Positions 15,828-25,339 of a stretch of DNA of 52,389 nt are shown piece by piece (position 1 is the first letter of the stretch; every line of letters starts with the position of its first letter). The notes below the pieces were generated by a model, which did not search any database, was not told the origin of the DNA, and saw nothing but the letters and a program-made list of their open reading frames with translations. This DNA comes from Oscillospiraceae bacterium (GTDB lineage: Bacteria > Bacillota > Clostridia > Oscillospirales > CAG-272). The stretch covers positions 1 through 52,389 of the forward strand of contig SVSC01000003.1 in NCBI GenBank assembly GCA_015064525.1, read 5' to 3'. The translations under genes were made by a program, and so were the position numbers.

Positions 15828-16621
15828 AGCGTTCGTTCCTCCAGCTTCAATTCGGTTACCAGATCGGGGCTTGCCACCTGCAGGCGGATTTTTTCGTTGG
15901 CGAGGCTGCAGTAGCATTCGTCGAAGGCGATGTCGGGGGTGTTGTTTTCTTGGCTTAGGTGCGCCAGCAGGATGCTTTTGGTTCCGTTTTCCGCCAAACG
16001 GGCGGCAAGAGCGGCGCAATCACCGTTGGAAAGATGCCCTCGCATAGAGGCAACCCGCGCCTTCAGGTCATAAGGGTAGGGGCCTGACCACAGCATATCG
16101 GGATCGTGATTGCTTTCCAGCACCACCGCGTGGCAACCCATAAGACCTTGCTCCACCCCTTCGGTTACGTAGCCCATGTCGGTGGCGTAGCCAACGGCAA
16201 ACACGCCTGCCTCCGTGGGAATTTCAAAACGGTAGCCAACCGACCCACGGCTGTCATGGGGTGTTGGAAAGGAGGTGACACGCACATCCCCCACGGTTTC
16301 GGTGTGAATGGGGGGATGGGGACACAGATGGGGCAGAGCGGAGGGCTCGGTAGACAGCTTATAAGCGCAGGCGGCGGGAAGATGCACGGGAACGGGATGC
16401 TTTTTCAGAAAGACGGGCAGAGCCTTCACGTGGTCGGAATGCTCATGGGTAACGAAGATCGCGTTGATATCGTCGGGGCTTCTGTTGCATTGCTGAATGG
16501 CTTGGCAGAGCGCTTTGGCGCTTTTGCCACCGTCGATGAGGATGCAAACGCTTTCGGTGTCCAGGAGAAACGCGTTTCCTGTGGAGCCCGAATAAAGCGA
16601 AAACAGTCGGATTCTTCTCAT
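15821..16621 (-). CDS. Metallo-beta-lactamase fold hydrolase, WalJ/YycJ type
   Basis: 266 residues of the MBL-fold hydrolase superfamily. SGSTGNAFLLDT near the start and the metal-binding THEHSDH motif are clear, with later ligands in SFPTPHDS, YATDMGYV and LESNHD. The start FSLYSGSTGN and the link to rlmH point to the YycJ/WalJ group, which in Bacillales influences cell-wall metabolism and DNA repair timing. There the gene sits in the walRK operon; walRK is absent here. The ATG overlaps the upstream stop by 4 nt (ATGA), so expression is coupled to the membrane protein before it. Confidence 0.85.
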   Translation of the reverse strand: MRRIRLFSLYSGSTGNAFLLDTESVCILIDGGKSAKALCQAIQQCNRSPDDINAIFVTHEHSDHVKALPVFLKKHPVPVHLPAACAYKLSTEPSALPHLCPHPPIHTETVGDVRVTSFPTPHDSRGSVGYRFEIPTEAGVFAVGYATDMGYVTEGVEQGLMGCHAVVLESNHDPDMLWSGPYPYDLKARVASMRGHLSNGDCAALAARLAENGTKSILLAHLSQENNTPDIAFDECYCSLANEKIRLQVASPDLVTELKLEERTLC

Positions 16622-17007
16622 GAGAACCAAGCCTCGGGCAGGTTGAGGTAGACATAGTCCACCAGAAAGACCGCAAGCAGGGGAAGGATGATGAGAAGCG
16701 CCCAGCGGGAGGACTCCATGCGTCGCTTGCCGTCGGCAATGAGAAATTCGCGCTCCTCCAGAGAAAGCTCCTCGGGGAGCATATCGGCGGTTTTGTGGAG
16801 GGTGCGGAAGCCCTTGTTGTAGATCACATACCACAATGCAAGTACGGCGCCAACGCCGAGATAGATAAAGGGAAGGTGGTAGAAGCCCAACGAGGGGGCA
16901 AGATAGTAGAGGGTGCCGAACAGCAAAAGATTTGCCGCCAGAACCAGAACGAGCTGCTTTTGGCGGGTATTCTGATCGGGCTGTGGCTTTTTGGACGAGC
17001 GGTTCAC
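16618..17007 (-). CDS. Small membrane protein of unknown function
   Basis: 129 residues, not recognised as a named family. A basic N-terminus (residues 1-17), two membrane segments (about 18-36 and 43-64), a charged helical loop with ELSLEEREF, and a third membrane segment (about 102-122). The start is GTG with GGAAAGGAG 13 nt upstream. It sits between galK and the WalJ-like gene and overlaps the latter by 4 nt, so it probably belongs to that unit. Possible roles in envelope biology are inferred from the neighbour only. Confidence 0.7.
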   Translation of the reverse strand: MNRSSKKPQPDQNTRQKQLVLVLAANLLLFGTLYYLAPSLGFYHLPFIYLGVGAVLALWYVIYNKGFRTLHKTADMLPEELSLEEREFLIADGKRRMESSRWALLIILPLLAVFLVDYVYLNLPEAWFS

Positions 17008-17040
17008 GAAAAAAAGCTCCTTTCCGAGGGGATGGATTGG

Positions 17041-17073
17041 GAACGCACTGCCGAAGAGGACGACAGTGCGTTC
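17041..17073 (-). other. Hairpin in the galK downstream gap
   Basis: A perfect 10-bp stem (GAACGCACTG / CAGTGCGTTC) with a 13-nt loop and no T run in the minus direction. It could be a weak terminator or an RNA end protecting galK mRNA. Confidence 0.4.
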
Positions 17074-17085
17074 ATACGAAAAAAA

Positions 17086-18366
17086 TCAGATTTTTACCGC
17101 GCCCACGGGGCGGATGCGAAGCACCATGCAACGACCCTCACCGAAGGCGGCGTCCATTGCCGCGCGGAAGTCCTCAACGAAGGCGGAGGGAACAAACGCC
17201 TGAACGGTTCCCGCAAAGCCGCCGCCATGCACGCGCCAAGCGGCAGTCTTATCTGTCAAAAGACGCTCCGCCAGGCAGAGTGCCAGGGAAAGCCCCTGCT
17301 CAGCCACGTTCTTGGTGGTGTAAACGTTTTGCAGATAGCAGAAGGAGGAACGGCCCGAGGCGATCACGTTCTCAAAGAACGCCTGAACGTTGCCGCGGTT
17401 CAGCGCATCCTTCTGGAGCGCAACTCTGCGGTTCTCGGCAAAGAAGTGGAGGGCGCGGAGGATCGCGCGGTCCCCCAGCTTTTCGCGGAGGGTGGGGATG
17501 GCGGCGATGACCTCTGCCTCGTCGGTCTCCCGAAGCACCTTCTTGCCCATGGCGGCGGCGATCGACTTCATTTCGGCGGGAACCGACGCGTAGTCGTCGG
17601 TGAGGTCGGCGTGGTTTCCGCCGGTGTTCACAATGCAAAGATTGTAGCCCGCGGCGGTCAGGTCAAAGTCCACCTTTTCGATCACGGGATTCTTGGGGTC
17701 GGCAAAGTCGATGGCGATGATGCCGCCAACGGCGCAAGCCATCTGATCCATCAGGCCACAGGGCTTGCCGAAGAATTCATTCTCGGCGTACTGCGCCAGC
17801 TTTGCGATTTCAACGTTATCCACGCTACCGTTGTTGTAGATATGGCTGAGGATGTTTCCGATCATATCCTCAAAGGCGGCGGAGGAGGAGATTCCCGAGC
17901 CCTTCAGCACGTTGGAGGTGGTGTAGGCGTCGAAGCCGCCAACGGCGTAGCCCTCCTTCAAAAAGCCTGCCGCCATGCCCGCGATCAGCGCATCGGAGCG
18001 GCCGAAGCGATCGGGATCGGGGGCGGTGAAGTGATCAAGGCTCACGGCATCCTCGGGAAAGCCCTCGCTCTTCACGCGGATCACACGGTCGGCGTTGGGG
18101 GCTGCCACCGCAATGATATCCAGATCAATGGAGGCGGCAACCACGCAACCGAAATTGTGGTCGGTGTGATTTCCGGAAAGCTCGCTTCTGCCTGCCACCG
18201 AATACAGGGCGGCATCGCGGTCGGCTCCGTAGAGCGCTTCAAATTCGGTCACTGCGGCGGCATATCTTGCCTTTTGCTTTTCCAATGCCTCCGCGCCGTA
18301 GATGTAGGTCAGGCGTTCATCAAATTGACCGCCCAGCAGAGCGGATTTCAGTTCGGATGTTTTCAT
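17086..18366 (-). CDS. galK: Galactokinase
   Basis: Phosphorylates alpha-D-galactose with ATP, entering the Leloir pathway. Of 426 residues, the GHMP-family signature near the N-terminus is GRSELSGNHTDHNFG (59-73). It carries SGNHTD where the classic enzyme has GEHTD, a form common in clostridia. The ATP-binding loop is GSGISSSAAFE, and GGGFAGTVQAF is the C-terminal GHMP motif. AAAGGA lies before the ATG at 18366; a TTG six codons upstream overlaps that site and is rejected. galT and galE are not nearby; an aldose epimerase is 25 kb away. Confidence 0.94.
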   Translation of the reverse strand: MKTSELKSALLGGQFDERLTYIYGAEALEKQKARYAAAVTEFEALYGADRDAALYSVAGRSELSGNHTDHNFGCVVAASIDLDIIAVAAPNADRVIRVKSEGFPEDAVSLDHFTAPDPDRFGRSDALIAGMAAGFLKEGYAVGGFDAYTTSNVLKGSGISSSAAFEDMIGNILSHIYNNGSVDNVEIAKLAQYAENEFFGKPCGLMDQMACAVGGIIAIDFADPKNPVIEKVDFDLTAAGYNLCIVNTGGNHADLTDDYASVPAEMKSIAAAMGKKVLRETDEAEVIAAIPTLREKLGDRAILRALHFFAENRRVALQKDALNRGNVQAFFENVIASGRSSFCYLQNVYTTKNVAEQGLSLALCLAERLLTDKTAAWRVHGGGFAGTVQAFVPSAFVEDFRAAMDAAFGEGRCMVLRIRPVGAVKI

Positions 18367-18408
18367 GAGAACGATTCCTTTCAATTTGTTTTGTTCACGT
18401 TTGTCTTT

Positions 18409-18437
18409 ATTATAGCATACGACAACGGATTATGCAA
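18409..18437 (-). promoter_or_regulatory. Promoter of galK
   Basis: Minus strand: -35 TTGCAT (18432-18437), 17-bp spacer, -10 TATAAT (18409-18414). Confidence 0.75.
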
Positions 18438-18488
18438 GAGTTTTTTCTATTTCTCTTCCATTATCGGTGAAGATTTCTGCCCATGCTA

Positions 18489-18518
18489 TTGACTTTTCCT
18501 GCCTTGATGTGATATAAT
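18489..18518 (+). promoter_or_regulatory. Promoter of the five-gene lipoprotein operon
   Basis: -35 TTGACT (18489-18494), 18-bp spacer, -10 TATAAT (18513-18518). About 100 nt of leader follow before the first gene. I recognise no riboswitch in the leader. Confidence 0.75.
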
Positions 18519-18624
18519 ACAATGAGATAATTGTTTGTCCGCTCCATAGGGATCGGCTAACGCGGCGGGCTTCAACGGTAAAGACAAAAATCAGGATCAA
18601 TCTTTTGTGACGGAGGTATCTACC

Positions 18625-21600
18625 ATGAAAAAATTGAGCGTGTGGACTGCGATTCTTTTGTCGCTGCTCCTGTTGCTGGCTTCCTGCGGTGAGGAGGAAA
18701 CACCCGATGAGGGGAAGCAGCCTGCGGTGAGCGCGTCTCCAAGCGCTGTTACCTTAACGGTTTACACACAACCGGGCGAGCTTTTTACCACCATAGAGCT
18801 TTCGGGAAGCGGAGCGACGATCCCCTCTCTGCCCACTCGGTTTGGATATACTCTTACGGGCTTCTATTCCTCTCCCGAGGGTGGAACCATGATCGCCGAT
18901 TCCGCGGGAACCGTGATCGTGGGCTTTTCCCAAAGCACCGTTGCCTACGCCAACTGGAAGGCAAAGAGCTACATCCTGAAATTTGACGCGGGGGAGGGGA
19001 CGCTTCCCGCGGGCAGTGAGCAGATGGCGCTGTTTTACGACGGAGACCTCTTGAATTTGCCGATCCCCACCCGCGAGGGCTACGATTTTGTCGGTTGGGC
19101 AAACGCCTCGGGCGCAACCTGCTCCAACGGAGGCGTAACGTTAGCCGAGGCGCGTCAGTTCACCCAATCGGCATATGCCATTGGAGAGGGCGAGGAGGTA
19201 ACGCTCACCGCCGTTTGGAAGGAGACCGAGTGCAAGGTCACCTTTGATTTCAACAACGGTTCTTACCGTTCGGAATCGGTAACGGTCACCTACGGAACCG
19301 CCTATTCCGAGCTGACGCTTCCCGCGCAGGATACGGGTGCCTCCATGATCCTTTCTTGGTCGTCCTTCCCCAACAGCGCGGTGTCTCCCGAGGGCGTGAT
19401 CCGAAAGGACGTTACCCTCTACGCCATTTGGGGACAGTATAAGGTTTTCACCTTCCACACCTATGGCGGGCAAACGCTGGAGGAGCGAATCTTCCGCGAT
19501 ATGCCCTCGGCGTTGCCAAAGCCCACCCGTCCCGGCTTTGAATTGGAGGGCTGGTACACCAATGCGGCGCTTTCGGGCAATCCCGTGGCATCGGTTACCT
19601 ACGGCAGCGGCGTAACCGTCTACTACCCGAAATGGGTGGAGGCAACCTACACCGTTCGTTTTTCTACCGATGGCACCGAGCCCATCACCTACCGCATGGG
19701 AGAAAATTTGCAGCTGCCTACCGTGGAGGTGCTTGGCTACGATTTCCTCGGATGGTGCGCGCGGGAGGATCTTTCGGATACGCCTCGCATGGCGATCACG
19801 GCGGGGGACTGGGGCGACATGACCCTTTATCCCAAGCTGCAGGCGAAAACCTACACCGTGGCGCTGGATCCCAACGGCGGCACTCTTTTGGGCGAGGCTT
19901 CGGTGGTGGTCACCTATGGAGAGGGCTTCTCCGCGGTTCTGCCCAAGCGAACAGGCTACACCTTTATGGGCTGGTACACGGACAAGGGTGAGGACGCGAT
20001 CCGCCTTACCGATGCCTCGGGCAATAGCATCAACCCCTTCCTGCAGGCGAGCGCAACCTCCTTCTACGCCCATTGGACACCCACCATCTACAGCATTCTC
20101 TATGAGTCCAACGGCGGAAGCAGCGTGGCGCAGCAGTCGGCGGCGTACTATTCCACCGTCTATCTGCCCGAAGCGCCCTCCAAGGCGGGATTCTTATTCA
20201 ACGGCTGGTATAACGAGGACTTCACCGTGGAATACGGCGAGAGCTTCCGCGTTACGGGCAATACCGTGATCTACGCTATGTGGATCGAGAGCCGCGCCAT
20301 CACCTCCGCGGAGGAATTGAAGGCAATGGCAAAGGATCCCACGGCAAACTATCATCTTGCCTGCGATATTAACATGAACGGCGAAACCTGGACGCCCATC
20401 AACGAGTTCAGCGGAACCTTTACGGGTATGGGCTTCAGAATCTATAATTTTATGCTGTCCGACTACAAGAGCTCCTCTCGCTTCGGCTTTGTGAACATCA
20501 ACTTCGGAAAGATCAAGGGCGTGGTGTTCGATTCGGTTACCTATAGCTATTCCTACGACGGAACCGGCTACGGCGGTTTGATCGCGGGCGTGAACCACGG
20601 CAAGATCATTGATTGCGTCACGCAAAACGGCAAGATCAACTATCAGGGTAACAACTATACCACCGAGGAAAACGGACTGCGGATTGGTGGAATCGCGGGG
20701 GCAAACGCTGCCAACGGTCTGATCCGAAACTGCAGTACCTCTATTGATATAGAAGGAAACACCGCCGCTCATACCAGCGAAAACTGGTATTATCACAAGA
20801 TCAAGGCATACGTTGGCGGAATTACGGGAGAAAACCAGGATGCCGCTGTTATTGAGAGCTGTTGGGTGAGAAACAATATCACCGCAAAGGGCTCCTCTCA
20901 CGCCTCTTCGGATTATTACAAGCAATACGGCAGACTCTTCCATCGGATGCAGATCGGCGGAATTGCGGGTCGAAGCGTTTCGGGAACGTCGATCATCGGT
21001 TGCTTCTTTGAGGGTGAGGTTGGAAGCTACAACAACGGATTTTACAACAATAGCTCCAATAAGCACCGTAACGCAGTGGAATCCAACGTGGGCGGCATTG
21101 TGGGCTATGCCGAGAACGCAACCATCCGCGAATGCAGTGCCTCGGGAAGTGTGTACGCCGTTTCCATGAGCGACACCGACCAAATGACCAACGTGGTCGG
21201 TCGCGCGGGCGGCTTGGTGGGGATGCTCTACAGCAACTCTCTCATGGAGAACTGCGTGGCAAGCGTGAACGTTTCCACCAACGGAGGTTATCACGACAGA
21301 GGCGGACTGGCGGGCTACACCAACAGCATTATCCGCAGCTGTATGGCAGAGGGCGCTGTTTCCGCCAACACGGGAACCAACGGCGGTATGGTTGGCTATC
21401 TCAGCGACGCGGGAACCCTGAACGGCTGTATCTCTTTCAACGGCTCGATCGTTGGCGGTAGCGCGGGCATTGTGAACAACTGTTATTTCGCGGTGGAGAG
21501 CGAATCAACAAATGCAAACGCAATGCTCACCGAGCAGCTTCTCACCGTGGAGGTTTTGCGGGATAAGCTCTTCTGGTCGGAGGAGCTTTGGATCCTGCAG

Positions 21601-21666
21601 GATGGGGAAAAGCCTGCTCTGAAACGGTTTGCAGCCGTGGACAACAATGAAACGGAGGAATCCTGA
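18625..21666 (+). CDS. Large lipoprotein with InlB B repeats and a GLUG beta-helix half
   Basis: 1,013 residues. The signal ends in the lipobox LLLAS-C21, so the protein is lipid-anchored outside the membrane. Residues about 45-555 hold some seven InlB B-type (Listeria-Bacteroides) repeats of 60-75 residues, seen as YTVxFxxxGG...YG...LP....GYxFxGWY. Examples are REGYDFVGWA, RPGFELEGWYT, GYTFMGWYTD and GFLFNGWYNEDF. Residues about 565-965 form a right-handed beta-helix opening with LACDINMNGETWTPI and carrying GLUG-type turns (GGIAGANA, GGITGENQ, GGIVGYAEN, GGLVGMLYS, GGLAGYTN). GGAGG precedes the ATG. It is first of five lipoprotein genes. It resembles adhesins of gut Firmicutes; the ligand is unknown. 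Confidence 0.82.
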   Translation: MKKLSVWTAILLSLLLLLASCGEEETPDEGKQPAVSASPSAVTLTVYTQPGELFTTIELSGSGATIPSLPTRFGYTLTGFYSSPEGGTMIADSAGTVIVGFSQSTVAYANWKAKSYILKFDAGEGTLPAGSEQMALFYDGDLLNLPIPTREGYDFVGWANASGATCSNGGVTLAEARQFTQSAYAIGEGEEVTLTAVWKETECKVTFDFNNGSYRSESVTVTYGTAYSELTLPAQDTGASMILSWSSFPNSAVSPEGVIRKDVTLYAIWGQYKVFTFHTYGGQTLEERIFRDMPSALPKPTRPGFELEGWYTNAALSGNPVASVTYGSGVTVYYPKWVEATYTVRFSTDGTEPITYRMGENLQLPTVEVLGYDFLGWCAREDLSDTPRMAITAGDWGDMTLYPKLQAKTYTVALDPNGGTLLGEASVVVTYGEGFSAVLPKRTGYTFMGWYTDKGEDAIRLTDASGNSINPFLQASATSFYAHWTPTIYSILYESNGGSSVAQQSAAYYSTVYLPEAPSKAGFLFNGWYNEDFTVEYGESFRVTGNTVIYAMWIESRAITSAEELKAMAKDPTANYHLACDINMNGETWTPINEFSGTFTGMGFRIYNFMLSDYKSSSRFGFVNINFGKIKGVVFDSVTYSYSYDGTGYGGLIAGVNHGKIIDCVTQNGKINYQGNNYTTEENGLRIGGIAGANAANGLIRNCSTSIDIEGNTAAHTSENWYYHKIKAYVGGITGENQDAAVIESCWVRNNITAKGSSHASSDYYKQYGRLFHRMQIGGIAGRSVSGTSIIGCFFEGEVGSYNNGFYNNSSNKHRNAVESNVGGIVGYAENATIRECSASGSVYAVSMSDTDQMTNVVGRAGGLVGMLYSNSLMENCVASVNVSTNGGYHDRGGLAGYTNSIIRSCMAEGAVSANTGTNGGMVGYLSDAGTLNGCISFNGSIVGGSAGIVNNCYFAVESESTNANAMLTEQLLTVEVLRDKLFWSEELWILQDGEKPALKRFAAVDNNETEES

Positions 21667-21670
21667 TAAA

Positions 21671-23170
21671 ATGAAGAACGTATTGCGGTATTGCTTGATC
21701 GGCATTCTTTTGATGCTGGCGCTTTCGGCGCTCTCCTCTTGCGCGGAAAGCGTGCCCGAGCATACGATCCCCGATGGAACCTACAAGATCGTTTTCCACC
21801 CGGGTGAGGATGCGGTGAAGGTGGAGTTCAAAAACGGCAACCCTGCCGATCCGGAACAGAAAAAGCTGTTTTGGGACTTTGAGAACGGCGTTGTGGTGTC
21901 TCGTCTTTATGAAAACGATCGGCTTTCCACCTCGGGCTTTGTTGCCAGCGGATTTGTAGTGCATGATTACAAAGAAAAAGAAGTGAAGTGGAGATGCGTT
22001 CAGGAATACGATGCCAACACCATCGACCCGGGTGAAAAGCTTTATGCCGATTGGCAAAGCTTCTCGGTGAACGTTGAGCAGATTCACAACGACAAGCCCA
22101 TGGGGAACCGTCAAAACATTGAATATGGGAAAAAGCTGAGCTTTCCCCGCCCGTCCATGACGGATATGTATTTTATCGGCTGGTTCAACGCGGACCGCAC
22201 CGTGCAGTACAGCGTTGGCACCGAGCCCTGCTACGGTATGGACGTGATGGGGGCGGGCATTCCCTTCAACCGCGAGAACCTGAGTATTGCGATGTACCCC
22301 GTGTTTGAGGAAAAGGACGTCACCTTGAAGCTGGATCTGGGCAATGGCGAAAAGGAGAGCTTTTCCGCCGACCGCAAAAAGGAGCTTACCCAGGAAATGC
22401 TTCCCAAGCCCGAGATCACCAATCAGGTGTTCAAGCACTGGTCGAGCAGTCAAAACGGCGAGCCTTATCAGGGAATTCCGCAGGATGGAATGACCCTTTA
22501 TGCGGTTTGGGATTACTTTAAGTCAACGGTTTATCACACGGGAACCTCTCAGGGAGATCTGTCGGTGGACGTTTATCTCGGAACGCCCTACGTTCCCGTT
22601 GAGCCGATCCTTCCCGGCTACCGCTTCACGGGCTGGTATGCCACCTCCGATTGCGCGGGAGCCGCCGTGCCGTTGGATGCCATGATCTACGAGCAGCTTC
22701 TGCCCGCGTATTACGCAGGCTGGCAAAAGACCTCCTACACGCTGAAATTCGCGGAGGGTGGCTTTGCCGATATCGTTTACGAGTACGGCTACGGCACCGA
22801 TTCGCTTCCCGTGATGAGCAAGAGCGGATATATTTTTGAGGGCTGGTGTACCGATGCCGCAGGCACCACAACTCCCTTCAAGCAGCTTGGCGCGGATGCC
22901 TACGGCGATTACACCCTCTATCCCAAGTTTACTCCCAGAACCTACACGGTCACACTGGAGGCGGATGCCTCGGGCTATCCCAAGTCGGTTCAGATTGCCT
23001 ATGGAGCAAGCTACAGCCTGGAGGTCCCTCCGCAAAGCGGAAAAACCTTCAAGGGCTGGTACAATTCGGCAGGGGAGCAATATACCGACGCAAACGGTAA
23101 CTCCCTGAAGCCCTATGAAAATTTGGAAAACATCCGCCTGCACGCGGTTTATGAGGAGGATGAGGCATGA
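21671..23170 (+). CDS. InlB-repeat lipoprotein, long form A
   Basis: 499 residues, with lipobox ALSS-C24. The N-terminal part has DGTYKIVFHPGEDAVKVEF, nearly the same phrase as in the gene at 23816, so the two are paralogues. About six B-type repeats follow (FIGWFNADRTVQYS, YRFTGWYATSD, YIFEGWCTDAAGTTT, FKGWYNSAGEQYTDANG). There is no enzyme motif. It starts 4 bp after the first gene's stop and overlaps the next gene by 4 nt (ATGA), so all are translated together. The repeats suggest binding to a surface partner or polysaccharide; no partner is identified. Confidence 0.8.
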   Translation: MKNVLRYCLIGILLMLALSALSSCAESVPEHTIPDGTYKIVFHPGEDAVKVEFKNGNPADPEQKKLFWDFENGVVVSRLYENDRLSTSGFVASGFVVHDYKEKEVKWRCVQEYDANTIDPGEKLYADWQSFSVNVEQIHNDKPMGNRQNIEYGKKLSFPRPSMTDMYFIGWFNADRTVQYSVGTEPCYGMDVMGAGIPFNRENLSIAMYPVFEEKDVTLKLDLGNGEKESFSADRKKELTQEMLPKPEITNQVFKHWSSSQNGEPYQGIPQDGMTLYAVWDYFKSTVYHTGTSQGDLSVDVYLGTPYVPVEPILPGYRFTGWYATSDCAGAAVPLDAMIYEQLLPAYYAGWQKTSYTLKFAEGGFADIVYEYGYGTDSLPVMSKSGYIFEGWCTDAAGTTTPFKQLGADAYGDYTLYPKFTPRTYTVTLEADASGYPKSVQIAYGASYSLEVPPQSGKTFKGWYNSAGEQYTDANGNSLKPYENLENIRLHAVYEEDEA

Positions 23171-23793
23171 GAACGCAACGAACGAAGCGCTTTGGAGCCA
23201 TTTTGCTCCTTGCCGTTACCCTGATGCTTTGTCTTGCCTCCTGCGGCGGGGGATCAAGAGACACCGATGGAGCGCCCTACGGATCGTTTACGGTTCAGGT
23301 GGATCGGAAGAATTACACCTTCTGCTTTGAAAACGGAATTCTTTACTATACCGAGGGGGCCAAGCTTTTCACCGAGGATAAGGCGATCTACACGCTGGTG
23401 AGCAAAAAGGACAGCAGCCGTAAGATCACCGTTGACCTGCAAAACAGTACCGTATGGAAATCGTATTTCCCCGATGGAGATCCGATTTACGACGATGAAA
23501 AACTGGAGGCTGTTTGGGAGGATAAGATCTACCTTGTCCGCTTCCATGAGGACGACAAGCGCGCCGCCAACGAAACGGTAACCTACAAAAACGGTGCAAC
23601 GATTCAGTTCCGCAATTGCGAGGCGCCCGAAGGAAAGCGCTTTGTGGGCTGGTTCAACAAGGACTACTCGGTGCAATATACCAAGGGAACCACCCCCATT
23701 GCGGGATATGAAACGGTGAACGGCAATTTCTTTACCGACCACGCAGGGGAATATATCATTGATTTGCGTCCGAAATTCGAGCCTGCGGCTTGA
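23167..23793 (+). CDS. InlB-repeat lipoprotein, short form A
   Basis: 208 residues with lipobox LCLAS-C26 and a Gly/Ser linker. The body carries YGSFTVQVDRKNYTF and a B-type unit KRFVGWFNKDYSVQYTKGT close to the C-terminus. It is a short paralogue of the gene at 25340, sharing the FVGWFN-DY-VQYT-GT segment and the final 'RPKFEP/RPRFAP' ending. The start ATG overlaps the previous stop. In effect it equals the N-terminal third of the long forms, as if the operon alternates long and short versions. Confidence 0.78.
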   Translation: MRTQRTKRFGAILLLAVTLMLCLASCGGGSRDTDGAPYGSFTVQVDRKNYTFCFENGILYYTEGAKLFTEDKAIYTLVSKKDSSRKITVDLQNSTVWKSYFPDGDPIYDDEKLEAVWEDKIYLVRFHEDDKRAANETVTYKNGATIQFRNCEAPEGKRFVGWFNKDYSVQYTKGTTPIAGYETVNGNFFTDHAGEYIIDLRPKFEPAA

Positions 23794-23815
23794 TGGGACG
23801 AAAGGAGTGTTCAAT

Positions 23816-25324
23816 ATGAAAACAAACGGTCTTTGGAAGAGATTGGGCGCATGGCTCTTGGCGATGGTTGCCGTGCTGTCCCTTGCCTCCTGCGACCAAT
23901 CGAGCCCCATGTACGATTATGATGACGACGGTGAGTACGATGAAAATCTTCTGCCCGACGGCACCTATAAGATCGTATTCTGGGAGGGAGAGGATCCCGT
24001 GAAGGTTACCTTCAAGGGCGGCAAGCCCGAGGATCCCTCGCTGTTCTACCGCGAGGGCATGGAATGCGTGGAGCTGTATCCCTCCAAGCAAATGATGAAC
24101 AAGAGAGATCCGCTGTATGCCCGTCAGAACGGAGATATGCACTTCCTTTGCATCGACGACCGAGGCTTGGATCGTCTCATCAAGGCAGGCGATAAGCTTT
24201 GGGCTTGGTGGGACGTGCGGGAGATTTATGTGGATTATGTGGTGGAGGGAGAGCGCAATACCTATGGCTTCCGTCAATTCTACGGTGATCCCATCGAATG
24301 CTACGCTCCTCCCGTGAGCGATGCCGTGTTCGACGGTTGGTTCAATGAGGATTTCACGGTGCGCTACAGCGACGGCGAGGAGTGGATCTTTGGCTACGAG
24401 CTGATCACCAACGATGCCTACCGCATTGTGGATAACACCATCACTCTCTACGGCAGATATATTTCCAAATATCTGGACGTAACGCTGGACTACGGCGAAG
24501 GAAAAACCGACACGCTTCGGGTGGAGCGCGGACAGCACATCAACGATTCCAGAATGGAGCCGCAGGTGGAGGAAACACGAATCCTTACCCATTGGTCGCT
24601 CACCCCCGGAGGAGAGCCCTTTGAGGGGAAGGTGGAGGACAATCTGCGCTTGTATGCGGTTTACATGGGCTACAAGACCACCACGTTGCACGATGGCTTT
24701 GGTAACGCCGCTCAGGTGTATATTCTGGAAACCGACGAGATGATCTATGATAAGGAAAGCGCCTTTGGACGTCCCGGCTTCTCGGTTTCCGCTTGGTACA
24801 CCGATTCCGCTCTTACATCGGCTCCCATCACAACGCTCACCTATCAGAATCTCCAGCCCAACTATTATGCCAAGTGGGAAAGAGCGGTTTACCAAGTGCA
24901 GTTTGCGGGAACTCCCGAGCTGGAAAGCACGCCTCCGCTCACCTATTCCATGGGAGATTTGTTGGTGCTGCCCACGCTGGTTGCCGACGGTCACTATTTT
25001 GCGGGCTGGTCTACCAACGAGGATCTTTCGGGAACACCGCTTCTGAACATCACTCCCGAGATGTACGGCGATCTTACGCTCTATCCCGTGTTCTACGCCA
25101 GAGCCTACCAAATCACCCTTACCGATCGCGACGGCATCTTCTATAACAAAACGGTGAGCGTAACCTACGGAGAATCCTACGAGCTTCCCACCGTTGATGT
25201 GGAAGGACGTCGGTTTATGGGCTGGATGGATGAGAACGGTGTGATGATGACCGATGCCGATGGAAAGAGCCTGAAGCCCTATGACCTTACCTACAGTACC
25301 GCGTTCTACGCGAAATTTGCGTAA
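23816..25324 (+). CDS. InlB-repeat lipoprotein, long form B
   Basis: 502 residues with lipobox LSLAS-C26. An acidic stretch (YDYDDDGEYDEN) follows the anchor, then DGTYKIVFWEGEDPVKVTF, the twin of the segment in the gene at 21671. About six repeats follow, including FDGWFNEDFTVRYSDGEEW, FSVSAWYTDSALTS, YFAGWSTNEDLSGT and FMGWMDENGVMMTDADG. AAAGGAG lies 9 nt before the ATG at 23816. Length and domain order match long form A, so it arose by duplication of a long-short gene pair. Confidence 0.8.
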   Translation: MKTNGLWKRLGAWLLAMVAVLSLASCDQSSPMYDYDDDGEYDENLLPDGTYKIVFWEGEDPVKVTFKGGKPEDPSLFYREGMECVELYPSKQMMNKRDPLYARQNGDMHFLCIDDRGLDRLIKAGDKLWAWWDVREIYVDYVVEGERNTYGFRQFYGDPIECYAPPVSDAVFDGWFNEDFTVRYSDGEEWIFGYELITNDAYRIVDNTITLYGRYISKYLDVTLDYGEGKTDTLRVERGQHINDSRMEPQVEETRILTHWSLTPGGEPFEGKVEDNLRLYAVYMGYKTTTLHDGFGNAAQVYILETDEMIYDKESAFGRPGFSVSAWYTDSALTSAPITTLTYQNLQPNYYAKWERAVYQVQFAGTPELESTPPLTYSMGDLLVLPTLVADGHYFAGWSTNEDLSGTPLLNITPEMYGDLTLYPVFYARAYQITLTDRDGIFYNKTVSVTYGESYELPTVDVEGRRFMGWMDENGVMMTDADGKSLKPYDLTYSTAFYAKFA

Positions 25325-25339
25325 AGGAGGAAAATTGAC

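Noticed and set aside
17086..18366. Inactive galactokinase because of SGNHTD in place of GEHTD
   Set aside because: This variant is common in clostridial galactokinases, and the other GHMP motifs are intact.
18519..18624. c-di-GMP or other riboswitch in the lipoprotein operon leader
   Set aside because: The leader has GC-rich words but lacks the conserved cores of the c-di-GMP, SAM, purine and ykkC families.
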